DNA of 64,000 nucleotides, taken from NCBI GenBank assembly GCA_035700025.1, contig DASSOY010000048.1:1-64000 (forward strand). The letters run 5' to 3'. The notes below the pieces were generated by a model. The model saw only the letters and a program-made list of their open reading frames with translations, did no database searches and was not told where the DNA came from. The position numbers and the translations under genes were made by a program. Every line of letters begins with the position of its first letter. Position 1 is the stretch's first letter. This stretch comes from Bacillales bacterium (GTDB lineage: Bacteria > Bacillota > Bacilli > Bacillales > DASSOY01). Shown here piece by piece: positions 17,722 through 27,408 of the stretch.

Positions 17722-18495
17722 GTGAACTTATTCGTCATTATGAAAAGAACCTTCGATACGGAGGAGAAAATCGTCATCGCGGACGGTCGAATCCAGGATG
17801 AAGATGCCGAATTCATCATCAATCCATACGATGAGTACGCGATTGAGGAAGCGATTCAACTTCGAGACGAACATGGAGGAGAAGTGACCGTCGTAACGGT
17901 AGGCAGCGAGGACGCTGAGAAAGAATTGCGAACGGCGCTGGCGATGGGCTGTGACAAAGCGGTGTTGATCGACATCGAGGAAGATGTCGACCGACGTGAT
18001 CAATATACGACTTCGCAAGTGTTGGCTAAGTTTTTCGAAGACAAAGACTACGATTTGATCTTGGGAGGGAATGTCGCCGTTGACAACGGCACAGGCCAAG
18101 TCGGTCCGAGGCTAGCAGAATTGTTGGATATTTCTCACGTGGCGACGATTACCGACATCCAGGTCGACGGCGAAACAGTATCGATTGTCCGCGACGCCGA
18201 AGGCGACGAAGAGAAAATCGAAACCCATTTGCCGTTGCTCGTGACAACACAGCAAGGGTTGAACGATCCGCGTTATCCGTCTTTGCCGGGCATCATGAAG
18301 GCGAAGAAAAAGCCGTTGGCGACGATTGAATTGGACGATCTCGATCTCGAAGAAGAAGACGTAGAAGCGAAAACGGAAACGATCGAACGTTTCTTGCCTC
18401 CGAAAAAAGAAGCCGGCCGGATTTTGGAAGGCGAGTTGGACGATCAAGTTAAGGAACTCGTCCGCTTGCTGAAATCCGAAGCCAAGGTCATTTGA
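17722..18495 (+). CDS. etfB: Electron transfer flavoprotein beta subunit
   Basis: Small ETF subunit of 257 residues that binds AMP and, with EtfA, carries electrons from acyl-CoA dehydrogenases to the quinone pool. The start GTG 17722 follows TTTGGAGGTG. Family features include the N-terminal VNLFVIMKRTFDTE, the AMP-site segment GGNVAVDNGTGQVGPRLAE (about 118-136), and the recognition-loop region GLNDPRYPSLPGIMKAKKKP (about 178-197). It lies upstream of etfA, probably in one transcript with fadR. Confidence 0.95.
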   Translation: MNLFVIMKRTFDTEEKIVIADGRIQDEDAEFIINPYDEYAIEEAIQLRDEHGGEVTVVTVGSEDAEKELRTALAMGCDKAVLIDIEEDVDRRDQYTTSQVLAKFFEDKDYDLILGGNVAVDNGTGQVGPRLAELLDISHVATITDIQVDGETVSIVRDAEGDEEKIETHLPLLVTTQQGLNDPRYPSLPGIMKAKKKPLATIELDDLDLEEEDVEAKTETIERFLPPKKEAGRILEGELDDQVKELVRLLKSEAKVI

Positions 18496-18597
18496 GTGCG
18501 GCGTAAACAGCCGTAACGGAAATGGCTTTCCCGTATCGACACGGAGGAGAACAGATACCCATGAACATATGTTTATGGAATGAGGAGGAGAATACCA

Positions 18598-19575
18598 ATG
18601 GCTGGGAAAACACTCATATTGGCTGAAGCGCGTGAAGGCGAGTTGCGTAACGTTTCTTTCGAAGCGATCGCGGCGGCAGGCCAAATCGCCGACGGCGGCG
18701 AGGTCATTGCGGTGCTTTGCGGAAAACATTCGAAGGAAACCGGCGAACTCCTGATTCAACGGGGCGCAAACAAAGTGCTGCTTTTGGAAAACGATCAATT
18801 GGAAAACTATACAGCGGTTGCCTATAAACAGGCGCTGTTGCAAGTCATCGAAGCGGAAAATCCCGATGCGGTTGTGTTCGGCCATACGGCAATCGGCAAA
18901 GATCTTGCCGCTCGCCTGGCTGCCCGGCTCAACAGCGGTCTCATATCTGATGTGACGGAAATCGAAGGAAGCGGAGACGAAGCGGTTTTTGTTCGTCCGA
19001 TTTATTCGGGCAAGGCGTTTGAGAAGAAGAAGATTTCCGAAGGCAAGCGGTTCGTTACGATCCGTCCGAACAACATTGCTGCATTGGAGAAAGACGACAG
19101 CTTGACAGGCGAAGTTTCGACGTTCGACGTTGAGATTAAAGATTTGCAAACGGTCGTTAAAGAGATCGTTCGGAAATCAAGCGGGGACGGCGTCGATTTG
19201 GCGGAGGCGAAAATCGTCGTTTCCGGCGGCCGCGGCGTGAAAAGCGCCGAAGGGTTTGAACCGCTGAAAGAGCTTGCCGAGGTTCTCGGCGGCGCTGTCG
19301 GCGCCTCACGCGGCGCTGCGGATGCCGGTTATTGCGAGTATGCGTTGCAAATCGGCCAAACCGGAAAGGTGATCACACCTGATTTGTACATTGCTTGCGG
19401 CATATCCGGAGCGATCCAACACTTGGCGGGAATGTCCAACTCGAAAGTGATTGTCGCAATTAACAAAGATCCGGAAGCGAACATTTTCAATGTCGCCGAT
19501 TACGGAATTGTCGGCGATTTGTTCGAGGTCGTTCCGAAGCTGACAGAAGAGCTGAAGGCAGTGGTCAACGGCTGA
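18598..19575 (+). CDS. etfA: Electron transfer flavoprotein alpha subunit
   Basis: FAD-binding ETF subunit of 325 residues starting at ATG 18598 behind GAGGAGGAG. The C-terminal FAD domain shows VSGGRGVKSAEGFEPLKELA (about 204-223), GAVGASRGAADAGY, QIGQTGKVITPDLYIACGIS and the signature SKVIVAINKDPEANIFNVAD (about 288-307). It forms a heterodimer with EtfB. The 102-bp gap after etfB holds nothing I can support beyond its ribosome site. Confidence 0.96.
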   Translation: MAGKTLILAEAREGELRNVSFEAIAAAGQIADGGEVIAVLCGKHSKETGELLIQRGANKVLLLENDQLENYTAVAYKQALLQVIEAENPDAVVFGHTAIGKDLAARLAARLNSGLISDVTEIEGSGDEAVFVRPIYSGKAFEKKKISEGKRFVTIRPNNIAALEKDDSLTGEVSTFDVEIKDLQTVVKEIVRKSSGDGVDLAEAKIVVSGGRGVKSAEGFEPLKELAEVLGGAVGASRGAADAGYCEYALQIGQTGKVITPDLYIACGISGAIQHLAGMSNSKVIVAINKDPEANIFNVADYGIVGDLFEVVPKLTEELKAVVNG

Positions 19576-19677
19576 TCAGCGATCGTTTGAATGAGCATAC
19601 GGATGGCTTTTTCATAATCGTTCGTGATATACTTCCCGTAAATTGGTTATCATTAAGTATGCAGGGAGGTAAAGGGA

Positions 19678-19992
19678 ATGGCCATTGTAAAAGCTACCGA
19701 TCAAAATTTCACGGAAGAAACAAGCCAAGGTCTCGTGCTTGCCGATTTTTGGGCAGAATGGTGCGGACCTTGTAAAATGATCGCTCCGGTGCTCGAGGAA
19801 ATCGATGCCGAACTGAGCGACCAAGTGAAAATTGTTAAACTGGACGTGGATGAAAATCAGGAAACGGCCGGGAACTTCGGCGTCATGAGCATCCCGACCT
19901 TGATTCTGTTCAAAGACGGCGAAGTCGTCGACAAAGTCGTCGGTTATCAGCCGAAAGAAGCGCTCGTTGAAGTGATCAATAAACATCAATGA
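19678..19992 (+). CDS. trxA: Thioredoxin
   Basis: Cytoplasmic dithiol reductant, 104 residues, the usual size. The active site WCGPC is at residues 28-32 within [18 protein letters not shown]. The cis-proline motif [13 protein letters not shown] is at about residues 71-83. The start ATG 19678 follows GGGAGGTAAAGG. A possible promoter has -10 TATACT at 19628-19633. It keeps the B. subtilis position between etfA and uvrC and ends at its own terminator. Confidence 0.97.
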   Translation: MAIVKATDQNFTEETSQGLVLADFWAEWCGPCKMIAPVLEEIDAELSDQVKIVKLDVDENQETAGNFGVMSIPTLILFKDGEVVDKVVGYQPKEALVEVINKHQ

Positions 19993-20006
19993 CGTTTGCG
20001 AAAAAA

Positions 20007-20029
20007 GCGGCCCTTGCGGGTCGTTTTTT
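20007..20029 (+). terminator. Terminator of trxA
   Basis: Stem GCGGCCC/GGGTCGT around a small loop, followed by TTTTTT at 20024-20029. Confidence 0.82.
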
Positions 20030-20061
20030 GTTTGCGTTATCGGGGGAGGCGCTTTCCCCTC

Positions 20062-20091
20062 TTAACGGTATTTTTTATGGTACGATAGAAT
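20062..20091 (+). promoter_or_regulatory. Possible uvrC promoter
   Basis: TTAACG (20062-20067), 18-bp spacer, TAGAAT (20086-20091). The -35 match is modest. Confidence 0.4.
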
Positions 20092-20116
20092 CAGCAAGTT
20101 CAGAGGATGAAGAGCG

Positions 20117-21904
20117 ATGAGCAAACTGAAGGAGAAATTGGCGGTATTGCCGGACCAACCCGGTTGCTATTTAATGAAAAACGATCGCGGCAAAATCATT
20201 TATATCGGCAAAGCATCGGTTTTGAAAAACCGCGTGCGTTCCTACTTCAGCGGAAGCCATGATCCGAAAACGGAAAGGCTCGTCAGCGAAATCGCCGATT
20301 TTGAATACATTGTGACCTCTTCGGAAATCGAAGCGCTCATTTTGGAAATGAATTTGATCAAGAAACACGATCCGAAGTACAACGTAATGATGCGGGACGA
20401 TAAAAGCTATCCGTTCTTGAAGATCACAAAAGAACGACACCCGCGGCTGATCATTACCCGGAAAGTCAACCGCAAGACGGGCAAATACTTCGGCCCTTAT
20501 CCGAACGTCGGTGCGGCAAATGAAACAAAGAAACTGCTTGACCGTCTCTACCCGCTAAGGAAATGCCGAACGCTCCCTGATCGTGTTTGCTTGTACTATC
20601 ACATCGGTCAATGTTTGGCTCCATGTGTGTACGACATAAGCGAAGAAAAAAACGCCGAGATGGTGGAAGGCATTGAAAAATTTCTCAACGGCGGGTATCG
20701 CGAGACGAAACGCGACTTGCAGAAAAAAATGAAAAAAGCGGCGGAAGAACTGAATTTCGAGCATGCAAAAGAACTTCGTGACCAAATTCGTCACATCGAA
20801 ACGGTCATGGAAAAGCAAAAAATGACCTTGAACGACTATGCCAACCGTGATGTGTTCGGCTACGCATATGATAAAGGCTGGATGTGCGTACAAGTGTTTT
20901 TCATGCGCCAAGGGAAACTCATTGAGAGGGATGCGTCGTTGTTTCCTATCTACGGCGATCCGGAATCGTCTTTCTTAACGTTTCTCGGGCAATTTTATTT
21001 GCAAAATCAACACATGAAGCCGAAAGAGATCATGATACCGAAAACGATTGACGAAGAAGCCGCGGTTCAATTGCTTGATGTTCCCGTTCACCGCCCGATT
21101 CGCGGAAAGAAGAAAGATTTAGTGGAACTCGCCAACAAAAATGCGGCGATTGCGCTGAAAGAAAAGTTCGCATTGATCGAGCGGGACGAGAGAAGGACGA
21201 TCCACGCAGTCGAAAATCTCGGAAAACAATTGGGCATTGACACACCGCATACGATTGAAGCGTTCGACAATTCTAACATTCAAGGGACGAACCCGGTTTC
21301 GGCGATGGTTGTATTTGAAGACGGAAAGCCGCTGAAGAGCGCTTACCGAAAATATAAAATTCGCACCGTTGACGGACCGGATGATTACGATTCGATGAGG
21401 GAAGTCATTCGCAGACGCTATGCACGGCTCGTGAAAGAAGGCGGTTCGCTGCCGGATTTGATTATGATCGACGGGGGCAAAGGACAACTGGCCGCTGCCG
21501 GGGACGTGCTTGAAAACGAACTCGGCTTGCTCATTCCAGTTTGCGGACTCGCGAAGGACGACCGTCATAAAAGTTCGCAATTGTTAATGGGCGATCCGCC
21601 GCAGGTGATTCCGCTGAAACGGAACAGTCAGGAATTTTATTTGCTGCAACGAATTCAAGACGAAGTGCATCGGTTTGCGGTTTCGTTTCACCGGCAAGTG
21701 CGCGGGAAATCGATGATTCAATCTTCGTTAGATGGGATTCCGGGCGTAGGGGAGAAAAGAAAACGAAAATTGCTCCGCCATTTCGGATCGGTCAAAAAGA
21801 TTAAAGAAGCTACGCTTGAACAATTGTGCGGTGCCGACATGCCGCAATCCGTCGCGGAGAATATCATTCGCCATTTTCAAGATTTGGAGGGCGATGTGAA
21901 ATAG
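20117..21904 (+). CDS. uvrC: Excinuclease ABC subunit C
   Basis: Makes the two incisions flanking bulky DNA lesions in nucleotide-excision repair, together with UvrAB. It has 595 residues, the normal length. The N-terminal GIY-YIG nuclease (about 14-95) contains [23 protein letters not shown] domain that binds UvrB is at about 200-236. The RNase H-like nuclease domain has [20 protein letters not shown] and [12 protein letters not shown]-terminal tandem helix-hairpin-helix motifs include [19 protein letters not shown]. The start ATG 20117 follows GAGGATGAAGAGCG. Confidence 0.97.
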   Translation: MSKLKEKLAVLPDQPGCYLMKNDRGKIIYIGKASVLKNRVRSYFSGSHDPKTERLVSEIADFEYIVTSSEIEALILEMNLIKKHDPKYNVMMRDDKSYPFLKITKERHPRLIITRKVNRKTGKYFGPYPNVGAANETKKLLDRLYPLRKCRTLPDRVCLYYHIGQCLAPCVYDISEEKNAEMVEGIEKFLNGGYRETKRDLQKKMKKAAEELNFEHAKELRDQIRHIETVMEKQKMTLNDYANRDVFGYAYDKGWMCVQVFFMRQGKLIERDASLFPIYGDPESSFLTFLGQFYLQNQHMKPKEIMIPKTIDEEAAVQLLDVPVHRPIRGKKKDLVELANKNAAIALKEKFALIERDERRTIHAVENLGKQLGIDTPHTIEAFDNSNIQGTNPVSAMVVFEDGKPLKSAYRKYKIRTVDGPDDYDSMREVIRRRYARLVKEGGSLPDLIMIDGGKGQLAAAGDVLENELGLLIPVCGLAKDDRHKSSQLLMGDPPQVIPLKRNSQEFYLLQRIQDEVHRFAVSFHRQVRGKSMIQSSLDGIPGVGEKRKRKLLRHFGSVKKIKEATLEQLCGADMPQSVAENIIRHFQDLEGDVK

Positions 21905-21912
21905 TTGTTTTT

Positions 21913-21941
21913 TTGATCGTGATTTGATAGACTGCAATAAT
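21913..21941 (+). promoter_or_regulatory. Promoter of the lysC leader
   Basis: -35 TTGATC (21913-21918), 17-bp spacer, -10 AATAAT (21936-21941), about 35 bp before the riboswitch aptamer. Confidence 0.5.
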
Positions 21942-21977
21942 ATAAATCGGTTTTGCCAATTGAATACTTCATAAAGA

Positions 21978-22203
21978 TAGAGGTGCGAAAACCATCAGTA
22001 CCGGCTGGAGAACATTCGGGTTCTTTGAAAGCACGGGAAAGGGGAATTCGCCGAAGCAGGGGGATGCCGAGGGGTTCCAATGCTGGACTTGCGCCGAACA
22101 GGTGTAAGGCTGTCACACATGGCGTGTGGAGGACTATCACCGGTATTTTGGTTTCGTTTGTTTGATCAGCGGTGAGGTCCTCACGGCTGATTTTGTTTTT
22201 TTG
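21978..22203 (+). promoter_or_regulatory. Lysine riboswitch (L box) of lysC
   Basis: The aptamer carries the conserved blocks AGAGGTGCG at the 5' end, AATTCGCCGAAGC, GCGCCGAACAGG, and GGCTGTCAC...GGCGTGTGGAGGACTATC at the 3' end (to 22139). The expression platform is a strong terminator: ATCAGC-GGTGAGG pairs with CCTCAC-GGCTGAT (22165-22191), then a T-run with one G. Lysine binding should terminate transcription and shut off aspartokinase synthesis. Confidence 0.95.
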
Positions 22204-22239
22204 GGAGAAGCGACAATCTTGCAGAGAGGAATGGAAAAT

Positions 22240-23478
22240 GTGTCTTTGATCGTACAGAAATTCGGAGGAACGTCCGTCGGGACGGTTGAGCGGATCCGGA
22301 ATGCCGCGAAACGGATCATTCATACGGTGGACGAAGGCCATCAAGTCGTTGTCACCGTTTCGGCAATGGGAAAAACGACGGATGAACTAGCGGCCTTGTC
22401 CGCACAAATTCATGCAACGCCTTCAAAACGAGAAACCGATATGTTGTTGTCCGCTGGGGAACAAATTTCGATGTCGCTCTTGTCTATGGCTTTAAATGCG
22501 CAAGGGTACGAAGCCGTTTCGTTGACAGGATGGCAAGCCGGAATCATAACCGAACCGGTTCATGGCAATGCTAGAATCGTAAACATTAACACCGATCGCA
22601 TGCATTCGCTGCTGGAAGAAAAAAAGATTATTATCGTCGCCGGTTTTCAAGGCATTACCGAGCAACAAGAAGTAACGACGCTCGGACGCGGGGGTTCAGA
22701 TACGACGGCGGTAGCGCTTGCTGCGGCACTGCATGCCGACAAGTGCGAAATTTACACCGATGTTGACGGTGTCTATACTTGTGATCCTCGCTATGTGAAG
22801 GATGCTCGAAAGATCGATACGATTTCCTATGATGAAATGTTAGAGCTGGCAACATTAGGTGCGACCGTCCTTCATCCACGCGCCGTAGAATTTGCGAAAA
22901 ACCATCGGGTCCATTTGGAAGTTCGTTCGAGTTTGATCGATTGCAGCGGTACGAAAATTGAGGGGGATGTACAATTGGAAAACGAAATGGTCGTCAGAGG
23001 GCTCGCTTTTGAAACGAATGTAACGAAAATTACGCTGTCGCAATTGCCGAATCGAATGGATACTTTGTCGAATGTATTTTCCACGCTTGCTTCGAGCGGT
23101 ATCAACGTGGACATCATTATCCAAAACGTCAATGATGAGTCGACCACGAATTTGTCTTTTTCCGTGGATCAAGCCGACCTTGACGAGACGTTGGCCATTC
23201 TTCGGAAACATCGGACACGCTTGCAATATGAAAAGGTTTCGTGTGAAAAAGATCTCGCCAAAGTATCCATCGTCGGTTCCGGAATGATTTCCAATCCGGG
23301 TGTAGCGGCGAAAATGTTCCATGCATTGACGGAACGAAATGTATTGATCAAAATGGTGAGCACGTCCGAAATTAAAGTTTCCACCGTCATTGCCAAAACT
23401 GAACTCGAGACGGCGTTGGCGGCTTTGCACAGCACCTTTCGCCTTCACGAAGAAAAAAAAGTTCTGCAACCGAGTTAA
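22240..23478 (+). CDS. lysC: Lysine-sensitive aspartokinase II
   Basis: Phosphorylates aspartate, the first step to lysine and diaminopimelate. Chosen start: GTG 22240, 9 nt after AGAGAGGA, which gives 412 residues beginning MSLIVQKFGGTSVG; the ATG at 22231 touches the ribosome site. The kinase domain has KFGGTSVG, GRGGSDTTAVALAAAL and CEIYTDVDGVYTCDPR. Two ACT domains at the C-terminus (about 260-412; FSVDQADLDE and VSIVGSGMISNPGVAAKMFH) bind lysine. In B. subtilis an internal start makes the beta subunit; I did not resolve one here. Expression is controlled by the lysine riboswitch. Confidence 0.95.
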   Translation: MSLIVQKFGGTSVGTVERIRNAAKRIIHTVDEGHQVVVTVSAMGKTTDELAALSAQIHATPSKRETDMLLSAGEQISMSLLSMALNAQGYEAVSLTGWQAGIITEPVHGNARIVNINTDRMHSLLEEKKIIIVAGFQGITEQQEVTTLGRGGSDTTAVALAAALHADKCEIYTDVDGVYTCDPRYVKDARKIDTISYDEMLELATLGATVLHPRAVEFAKNHRVHLEVRSSLIDCSGTKIEGDVQLENEMVVRGLAFETNVTKITLSQLPNRMDTLSNVFSTLASSGINVDIIIQNVNDESTTNLSFSVDQADLDETLAILRKHRTRLQYEKVSCEKDLAKVSIVGSGMISNPGVAAKMFHALTERNVLIKMVSTSEIKVSTVIAKTELETALAALHSTFRLHEEKKVLQPS

Positions 23479-23945
23479 CGAGTGCGGGAACGCCTGCGTG
23501 ACCGAGTCTCTTCGTGTACCGTGTCATTTACTGTATCTTTCAAGTCCCATTCAACCAAAATATGAAGGACGCCGCTTTTGCAGCTGGCATGGGCATCGGC
23601 CACCCGGTTTTTCATTCGCTCGTATTGCTGAGCCAGAAAACCGGCCTCCAGGGTGAAAGCGGCTTCGTTTTTCGCTTGTTTCGACAACAGCGGAGAGCGA
23701 ACGGCAAACATGATTTTGTTCTTTTTTTCTCGTTCAATCGCGAGGTTTCCCCAACCCGCGTCGTGAAAAAAACGACTCAGTTCTTCAATGGATTCGACGG
23801 GGTGTTTTCTCGCCAAATTTTTACCTGCCCAATACAGAATCGAAGCTTGCTCCTTTCCGAGCAATTCGGGGATCAATTCGTTGCGAAGCAATTCATAACC
23901 AAATCCCGCGGATCGTTCCATTGGTTGATCGTTGATCATTTTCAT
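23475..23945 (-). CDS. yslB: DUF2507 protein YslB
   Basis: Conserved Firmicute protein of unknown function, 156 residues from ATG 23945 behind GGGGAGAG. It is soluble and charged. The family pattern FGYELLRNELIPELLGKEQA near residues 15-34 and ILYWAGKNLARKHPV near 36-50 are readable. The C-terminus is basic (RSRRRSRTR). It lies between lysC and sdhC as in B. subtilis. Its stop codon overlaps the lysC stop: the two convergent genes share TTAA at 23475-23478, with no terminator between them. Confidence 0.85.
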   Translation of the reverse strand: MKMINDQPMERSAGFGYELLRNELIPELLGKEQASILYWAGKNLARKHPVESIEELSRFFHDAGWGNLAIEREKKNKIMFAVRSPLLSKQAKNEAAFTLEAGFLAQQYERMKNRVADAHASCKSGVLHILVEWDLKDTVNDTVHEETRSRRRSRTR

Positions 23946-23975
23946 GGTGTCTCTCCCCAGTTTCTTGTTTCTTTC

Positions 23976-23981
23976 ATTATA
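23976..23981 (-). promoter_or_regulatory. Probable -10 of the yslB promoter
   Basis: TATAAT on the minus strand, about 30 bp before the yslB start. No good -35 at 17 bp. Confidence 0.42.
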
Positions 23982-24062
23982 ACGGAAAGGGTGCGTGTCA
24001 TCCATACTGTGATTGGTTTTATTGAATCGGGGGACGGGAACTTCTCATACAGGCGCGGTTTC

Positions 24063-24091
24063 TTGACGGTCGGAAATCGTGGGAGTACAAT
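24063..24091 (+). promoter_or_regulatory. Promoter of sdhCAB
   Basis: -35 TTGACG (24063-24068), exactly 17-bp spacer, -10 TACAAT (24086-24091). Transcription would start near 24098. Confidence 0.8.
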
Positions 24092-24142
24092 TAATTTGTT
24101 ACAGTATGCACCTACTCAATATGCAGAAAAGGAGGCCTTCTC

Positions 24143-24775
24143 ATGGCAGCGAGTCAGAGCTACATAAACAGGAGATTGCATTCACTATTAGGGGTTGTGC
24201 CAATCGGCCTGTTTCTTATCATTCATTTCGTCGTAAACCATTATGCAGTCGACGGAGCTCCTGCATTCAATAAGGCCGCAGGCTTTATGGAAAACTTGCC
24301 GTTCCTTGTTTACCTCGAATGGATTTTCATTTATTTGCCGCTGTTGTTTCATGGCATTTATGGACTCTACATCGCGTTCCAGACGAGCAGCAATGTCGGA
24401 TCGAACAGCTTCTTCAGAAATTGGATGTATTTGTTCCAACGGATTTCTGGAGTCTTTCTCGTTATTTTCATCGGGTGGCATGTATGGCAAACACGGATTC
24501 AAATGGCGATGGGCGAACCGTTGAACTTTCAAATGATGGCGGATATTTTGAGCAATCCTTTCTTTTTCTGGTTTTACATCATAGGCGTGATTTCCGCGGT
24601 CTTTCATTTTTCCAACGGTCTTTGGTCGTTTTGTGTAACATGGGGATTAACGATTACGCCGCGTTCGCAATTGATCGTTACTTACGTCACGCTTGCCATT
24701 TTTATTATTTTGTCCGTAATCGGCATCCGTGCGGTGTTGGCATTTACAAATCCACAATACGCAATGTTGTTTTAA
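24143..24775 (+). CDS. sdhC: Succinate dehydrogenase cytochrome b558 subunit
   Basis: Membrane anchor of complex II that carries two b hemes and passes electrons to menaquinone. It has 210 residues with five transmembrane segments (about 14-34, 55-78, 93-113, 132-152 and 174-200). Probable heme-ligand histidines lie in HFVVNHY, LFHGIYGLY, IGWHVW and FHFSNGLW. This single-polypeptide anchor is the type found in Bacillus. The start ATG 24143 follows AAAAGGAGGCC. It heads sdhCAB. Confidence 0.94.
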   Translation: MAASQSYINRRLHSLLGVVPIGLFLIIHFVVNHYAVDGAPAFNKAAGFMENLPFLVYLEWIFIYLPLLFHGIYGLYIAFQTSSNVGSNSFFRNWMYLFQRISGVFLVIFIGWHVWQTRIQMAMGEPLNFQMMADILSNPFFFWFYIIGVISAVFHFSNGLWSFCVTWGLTITPRSQLIVTYVTLAIFIILSVIGIRAVLAFTNPQYAMLF

Positions 24776-24788
24776 GGAGTGAGTTTTC

Positions 24789-26540
24789 ATGAGTGACAAA
24801 AACATCATCATCGTCGGAGGCGGCCTCGCGGGATTAATGGCAGCCATTAAAGCAGCGGAATCCGGCGTTCACGTCAATCTGTTCTCGCTTGTGCCCGTAA
24901 AACGCTCTCACTCCGTGTGTGCGCAGGGTGGAATGAACGGTGCCGTCAATACGAAAGGGGAAGGCGACTCCCCGTGGGAACATTTCGATGACACCGTTTA
25001 CGGAGGAGACTTTCTGGCGAACCAACCGCCGGTCAAAGCGATGTGTGAAGCGGCACCGAGCATTATTCACTTGATGGACCGGATGGGTGTCATGTTTAAC
25101 CGGACATCCGAAGGCCTTCTCGATTTCCGTCGTTTCGGAGGAATGAAGGCGCATCGAACGGCCTATGCCGGCGCAACGACCGGGCAGCAATTATTGTATG
25201 CGCTCGACGAGCAAGTCAGGCGCGCCGAAGTGAACGGATTGGTTACAAAGTATGAACATTGGGAGTTTCTTTCGGCGATTCTCGACGACGAAAACACTTG
25301 CCGCGGCATTGTGGCGCAAGATCTTCGTTCTATGGAGATCAAGCATTTCAAAGCGGATGCTGTCATTTTGGCGACAGGCGGCCCCGGTATCATTTTCGGC
25401 CGGTCGACGAACTCGATGATCAATACGGGAACGGCGGCTTCGGCAGTGTATCAACAAGGGGCTTATTACGCGAACGGCGAATTCATTCAAATTCATCCAA
25501 CCGCCATTCCCGGCGACGACAAACTTCGTTTGATGAGCGAATCGGCGCGCGGCGAAGGCGGGCGAATCTGGACTTATAAAGACGGGAAACCTTGGTATTT
25601 CCTTGAAGAGATGTATCCCGCATACGGCAACCTTGTACCGAGAGATATTGCCACACGGGCCATCTTTGACGTGTGCGTCAACCAAAAACTCGGCATTAAC
25701 GGTGAGAGAATGGTTTATCTCGATCTTTCGCACAAAGATCCGAAAGAACTGGACGTGAAACTAGGCGGAATTATCGAGATTTACGAGAAATTCACCGGCG
25801 ACGATCCACGCAAAGTACCGATGAAAATCTTCCCGGCGGTTCATTACTCGATGGGCGGATTATGGGTCGACTACAATCAGATGACGAACATCGAAGGTTT
25901 GTTTGCTTGCGGTGAATGCGATTATTCGCAGCACGGCGCCAATCGGTTAGGTGCGAACTCCTTGCTTTCCTCAATTTACGGAGGCATGGTAGCTGGTCCG
26001 AACGCTGTGGAGTATGTCGAAAACCTTGATAAGGCAACCGAAGATTTGTCTTCCACACTGTTCGAACAAGCGGCCAAGAAAGAACAAGAGAAATTCGACC
26101 ACATCATGTCAATGGACGGCGACGAAAATCCGTACAAGCTTCACGAAGAACTTGGCAATGTGATGACTGAGAATGTTACCGTTGTTCGCGAGAACGACAA
26201 GTTGAAACAGACGGATTTGAAAATTCAAGAACTGATGGAACGTTATCAACGAATCAATGTCGGAGATTCTTCAAAATGGGCCAACCAGAGCGCTTCCTTC
26301 ACAAGGCACCTCTGGAACATGCTGCAGCTTTCAAGGGTCATCACTTTAGGTGCACTGGCTCGGGATGAGAGCCGCGGCGCACATTACAAGCCGGAATTCC
26401 CGGATCGTAACGACGAAGATTGGCTCAAAACGACGAAAGCAAAGTTCAATCCGGAAAACAACGGACCGGATCTCGACTATGAGGAAGTCGACGTTTCGTT
26501 GATTCCGCCGCGTAAACGCGACTATTCGAAAGACAAATAA
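24789..26540 (+). CDS. sdhA: Succinate dehydrogenase flavoprotein subunit
   Basis: Oxidises succinate to fumarate at a covalently bound FAD on the cytoplasmic face of the membrane. It has 583 residues. The N-terminal dinucleotide fold is IIIVGGGLAGLMAAIKAAES. The FAD-linking His is in KRSHSVCAQGGMNGAVN (about 38-54). Substrate-site elements include EFIQIHPTAIPGD, SESARGEGGR and HYSMGGLWVDYNQMT; GANRLGANSLLSSIYGG closes the FAD domain. It follows sdhC by 13 bp behind TAAGGAGTGAG. Confidence 0.97.
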   Translation: MSDKNIIIVGGGLAGLMAAIKAAESGVHVNLFSLVPVKRSHSVCAQGGMNGAVNTKGEGDSPWEHFDDTVYGGDFLANQPPVKAMCEAAPSIIHLMDRMGVMFNRTSEGLLDFRRFGGMKAHRTAYAGATTGQQLLYALDEQVRRAEVNGLVTKYEHWEFLSAILDDENTCRGIVAQDLRSMEIKHFKADAVILATGGPGIIFGRSTNSMINTGTAASAVYQQGAYYANGEFIQIHPTAIPGDDKLRLMSESARGEGGRIWTYKDGKPWYFLEEMYPAYGNLVPRDIATRAIFDVCVNQKLGINGERMVYLDLSHKDPKELDVKLGGIIEIYEKFTGDDPRKVPMKIFPAVHYSMGGLWVDYNQMTNIEGLFACGECDYSQHGANRLGANSLLSSIYGGMVAGPNAVEYVENLDKATEDLSSTLFEQAAKKEQEKFDHIMSMDGDENPYKLHEELGNVMTENVTVVRENDKLKQTDLKIQELMERYQRINVGDSSKWANQSASFTRHLWNMLQLSRVITLGALARDESRGAHYKPEFPDRNDEDWLKTTKAKFNPENNGPDLDYEEVDVSLIPPRKRDYSKDK

Positions 26541-26554
26541 GGGGGGCAGTGACA

Positions 26555-27322
26555 ATGAGCGACACTAACGCCAACAAGAAAACCGTCAGATTGATCATTA
26601 CGCGCCAAGACGGACCGGAAGCCGCACCTTATGAAGAACAATTCGACGTCTCTTATTCGGAAAACATGAATGTCATTTCCGCCTTGATGGATATTCGTCG
26701 CAACCCCGTCAATGCAAAAGGGGAAACGACGTCACCTGTGCAGTGGGAAATGAACTGTTTGGAAGAAGTATGCGGAGCCTGTTCGATGCTGATCAACGGC
26801 AAGCCGCGGCAGGCGTGTACCGCGCTGATTGATCAGTTGGAGCAGCCGATTCGCTTGGCTCCGATGTCTACTTTCCCCGTGATCAGGGATTTGGCCATCG
26901 ACCGGAGCCGCATGTTCGATGCCTTGAAGAAGGTAAAGGCATGGATTCCAATCGACGGCACGTACGATCTCGGTCCGGGACCGCGCATGCCTGAGAAAAA
27001 ACGACAATGGGCGTATGAATTGTCGAAATGCATGACTTGCGGCGTTTGTTTGGAAGCCTGTCCGAACGTGAATAATAAAACGGATTTCATGGGTCCGTTC
27101 GTGTTCTCGCAAGTGGAATTGAAAAATGCGCATCCGACGGGTGAAATGAATGCTGATGAACGTTTGGATAGTTTTATGGACGAAGGCGGACTTCAAGGAT
27201 GCGGAAATTCGCAAAACTGCGTGCAGGTTTGCCCGAAAGGGATACCGTTGACGACGTCGATCGCTGCGATCAACCGAAAAGCGACGGTCCAATCGTTCAA
27301 GAACTTTTTCGGAAGCCGATAA
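26555..27322 (+). CDS. sdhB: Succinate dehydrogenase iron-sulfur subunit
   Basis: Carries three Fe-S clusters from FAD to the heme anchor. It has 255 residues from ATG 26555, 8 nt after GGGGGG; a GTG 6 nt earlier is less well spaced. The [2Fe-2S] ligands are in NCLEEVCGACSMLINGK and the following Cys of RQAC. The [4Fe-4S] ligands are in CMTCGVCLEACPNVN, and the [3Fe-4S] and remaining ligands in CGNSQNCVQVCPKG. Last gene of sdhCAB, followed by two hairpins. Confidence 0.96.
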   Translation: MSDTNANKKTVRLIITRQDGPEAAPYEEQFDVSYSENMNVISALMDIRRNPVNAKGETTSPVQWEMNCLEEVCGACSMLINGKPRQACTALIDQLEQPIRLAPMSTFPVIRDLAIDRSRMFDALKKVKAWIPIDGTYDLGPGPRMPEKKRQWAYELSKCMTCGVCLEACPNVNNKTDFMGPFVFSQVELKNAHPTGEMNADERLDSFMDEGGLQGCGNSQNCVQVCPKGIPLTTSIAAINRKATVQSFKNFFGSR

Positions 27323-27332
27323 TGCGTAATAT

Positions 27333-27366
27333 GGTCGGGCACCGCCATGGGCCCGGCCGATTTTGA
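27333..27366 (+). terminator. First terminator after sdhB
   Basis: Stem GGTCGGGC (27333-27340) / GCCCGGCC (27351-27358), then GATTTTG. The T-run is weak. Confidence 0.6.
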
Positions 27367-27370
27367 TGAT

Positions 27371-27408
27371 GCAAAAGCCGGCTCCTGTAACAGGAAGCCG
27401 GCTTTTGC
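27371..27408. terminator. Bidirectional terminator between sdhB and gerE
   Basis: A perfect 13-bp stem GCAAAAGCCGGCT/AGCCGGCTTTTGC continues inward as CCTG/CAGG. T-runs on both strands allow it to stop sdhCAB from one side and gerE from the other. Confidence 0.85.

Noticed and set aside
18561-18626. 21-codon frame with GGAGGAGA upstream, before etfA
   Set aside because: It overlaps the etfA start out of frame and encodes nothing recognisable; the purine-rich stretch more likely helps etfA translation.
18112-19149. Open frame of 345 codons on the minus strand
   Set aside because: Runs antisense across etfB and etfA; composition is typical of a shadow frame.
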